A DNA stretch of 5,923 nucleotides from Candidatus Omnitrophota bacterium (GTDB lineage Bacteria > Omnitrophota > Gorgyraeia > Gygaellales > JAHJCI01): contig JADHWR010000069.1 in assembly GCA_016783355.1 (NCBI GenBank), positions 1 through 5,923 on the forward strand, in the 5' to 3' direction. This document shows, in pieces, positions 5,620-5,923 of this stretch; positions within the stretch are counted from its first letter, which is position 1; the number at the start of each line of letters is the position of its first letter. The translations under genes were made by a program, and so were the position numbers. The notes beneath the pieces are model-generated. The model searched no databases. It saw only the letters and a program-made list of their open reading frames with translations, and was not told the origin of the DNA.

Positions 5620-5923
5620 GAAGTTCTTAAGATACTTAGAGATTGAGAAGAATTATTCTGCCTGCACCGTTCTTAGTTATAAAGAGGACCTGTTTGATTT
5701 TAAGAATTTCTTAAGCCCCGTTCGAAGTAATCCCGCCCTTAGGCGGGATGCCGCATCTTTGACGGGGACTTCAAATGCGGTAAAGGCGAGCCCATTAGAA
5801 TCTGTTGATTATCTTACTTTAAGGAAATACCTCGTCAATTTGAAAGAAAGGGGTCTTTTGGCTTCAACAATTTCCCGGCATATTTCTTGTCTGCGTTCAT
5901 TTTTCAGATTCTTATGCCGCGAT
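5603..5923 (+). CDS. xerC: Tyrosine recombinase XerC/XerD, N-terminal part (3' end outside the window)
   Basis: Xer recombinases resolve chromosome dimers at dif during division. The frame is open for 107 codons to the window edge. It covers the N-terminal SAM-like core-binding domain: IEKFLRYLEIEKNYSACTV (5-23), SYKEDLFDFKNFL (25-37), then DYLTLRKYLVNLKERGL (69-85) and STISRHISCLRSFFRFLCRD (88-107). The catalytic domain with its RHRH-Y residues lies beyond the window. ATG 5603 fits the family start, with GGTGA (5592-5596) 6 nt upstream and an in-frame TGA at 5594-5596 excluding longer versions. Between residues 37 and 69 there are about 31 residues where E. coli XerD has about 13; the extra ones coincide with a hairpin-rich DNA element. 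The position downstream of dprA-topA favours XerC over XerD, but this half alone cannot decide. Confidence 0.88.
   Translation, partial: MQRYIEKFLRYLEIEKNYSACTVLSYKEDLFDFKNFLSPVRSNPALRRDAASLTGTSNAVKASPLESVDYLTLRKYLVNLKERGLLASTISRHISCLRSFFRFLCRD
5716..5780. repeat. Composite hairpin element inserted in the xerC frame
   Basis: A perfect 8-bp hairpin, ATCCCGCC (5730-5737), loop CTTA, GGCGGGAT (5742-5749), lies at the centre. A second hairpin pairs CCGCAT...TTGA (from 5751) with TCAAATGCGG (5771-5780), with a 2-nt bulge. CCCCGT (5716-5721) is complementary to ACGGGG (5762-5767), and GAAGT (5724-5728) to ACTTC (5768-5772). The stretch is GC-rich against its AT-rich surroundings and encodes about residues 38-60 of the recombinase, extra relative to family members. 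The exact ends are inferred; an insert of 63 or 66 nt would keep the frame. Palindromes of the TCCCGCC...GGCGGGA kind are, from memory, common dispersed repeats in some candidate phyla. Confidence 0.65.

Noticed and set aside
5730..5749. Perfect hairpin in xerC as a terminator or CRISPR-like repeat
   Set aside because: It lies inside a continuous recombinase frame, has no T-run after it, and there is no regularly spaced series.

Overview
All supportable genes lie on the + strand. The window carries part of a housekeeping cluster from a moderately AT-rich bacterium using the standard code. The order is chorismate synthase (5'-truncated), shikimate kinase, DprA, topoisomerase I, a secreted helical-barrel protein of uncertain function, then the first 107 codons of a XerC/XerD tyrosine recombinase. 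The dprA-topA-xerC order is familiar from Bacillus and other bacteria. The combination with small palindromes inside genes and an all-helical 'EHNIDAYALF'-type secreted protein resembles metagenome-derived candidate phyla, Omnitrophota being my best guess. That lineage call is an impression from memory, not a computed result.

Region by region: 1-557 holds the C-terminal half of AroC. Bases 561-601 can form a long hairpin that hides the Shine-Dalgarno of aroK. Bases 612-3967 hold aroK, dprA and topA in a tight run with 20- and 26-nt overlaps, which implies one transcript and translational coupling. A 170-nt gap follows, containing an imperfect tandem repeat and a possible 18-codon mini-ORF. 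A signal-peptide protein of 436 aa occupies 4138-5448. A 154-nt gap then carries a good sigma70-type promoter and two mini-ORFs, and xerC starts at 5603 and runs off the window.

Functionally, aroK and aroC serve steps 5 and 7 of the shikimate pathway. The other recognised genes handle DNA: DprA loads RecA on incoming single strands, TopA relaxes negative supercoils, and Xer resolves chromosome dimers. The secreted protein has no obvious link to either theme and looks like an addition between topA and xerC.

The most notable signal is that three protein genes appear to contain short repeat-like DNA insertions that keep the reading frame. These are a 21-nt palindrome in aroC, a degenerate heptad repeat in topA and a roughly 65-nt composite hairpin element in xerC. 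All fall where the protein family tolerates extra residues. This resembles the protein-coding palindromic elements known from Rickettsia. I saw no RNA genes, CRISPR array, insertion sequence or defence system.
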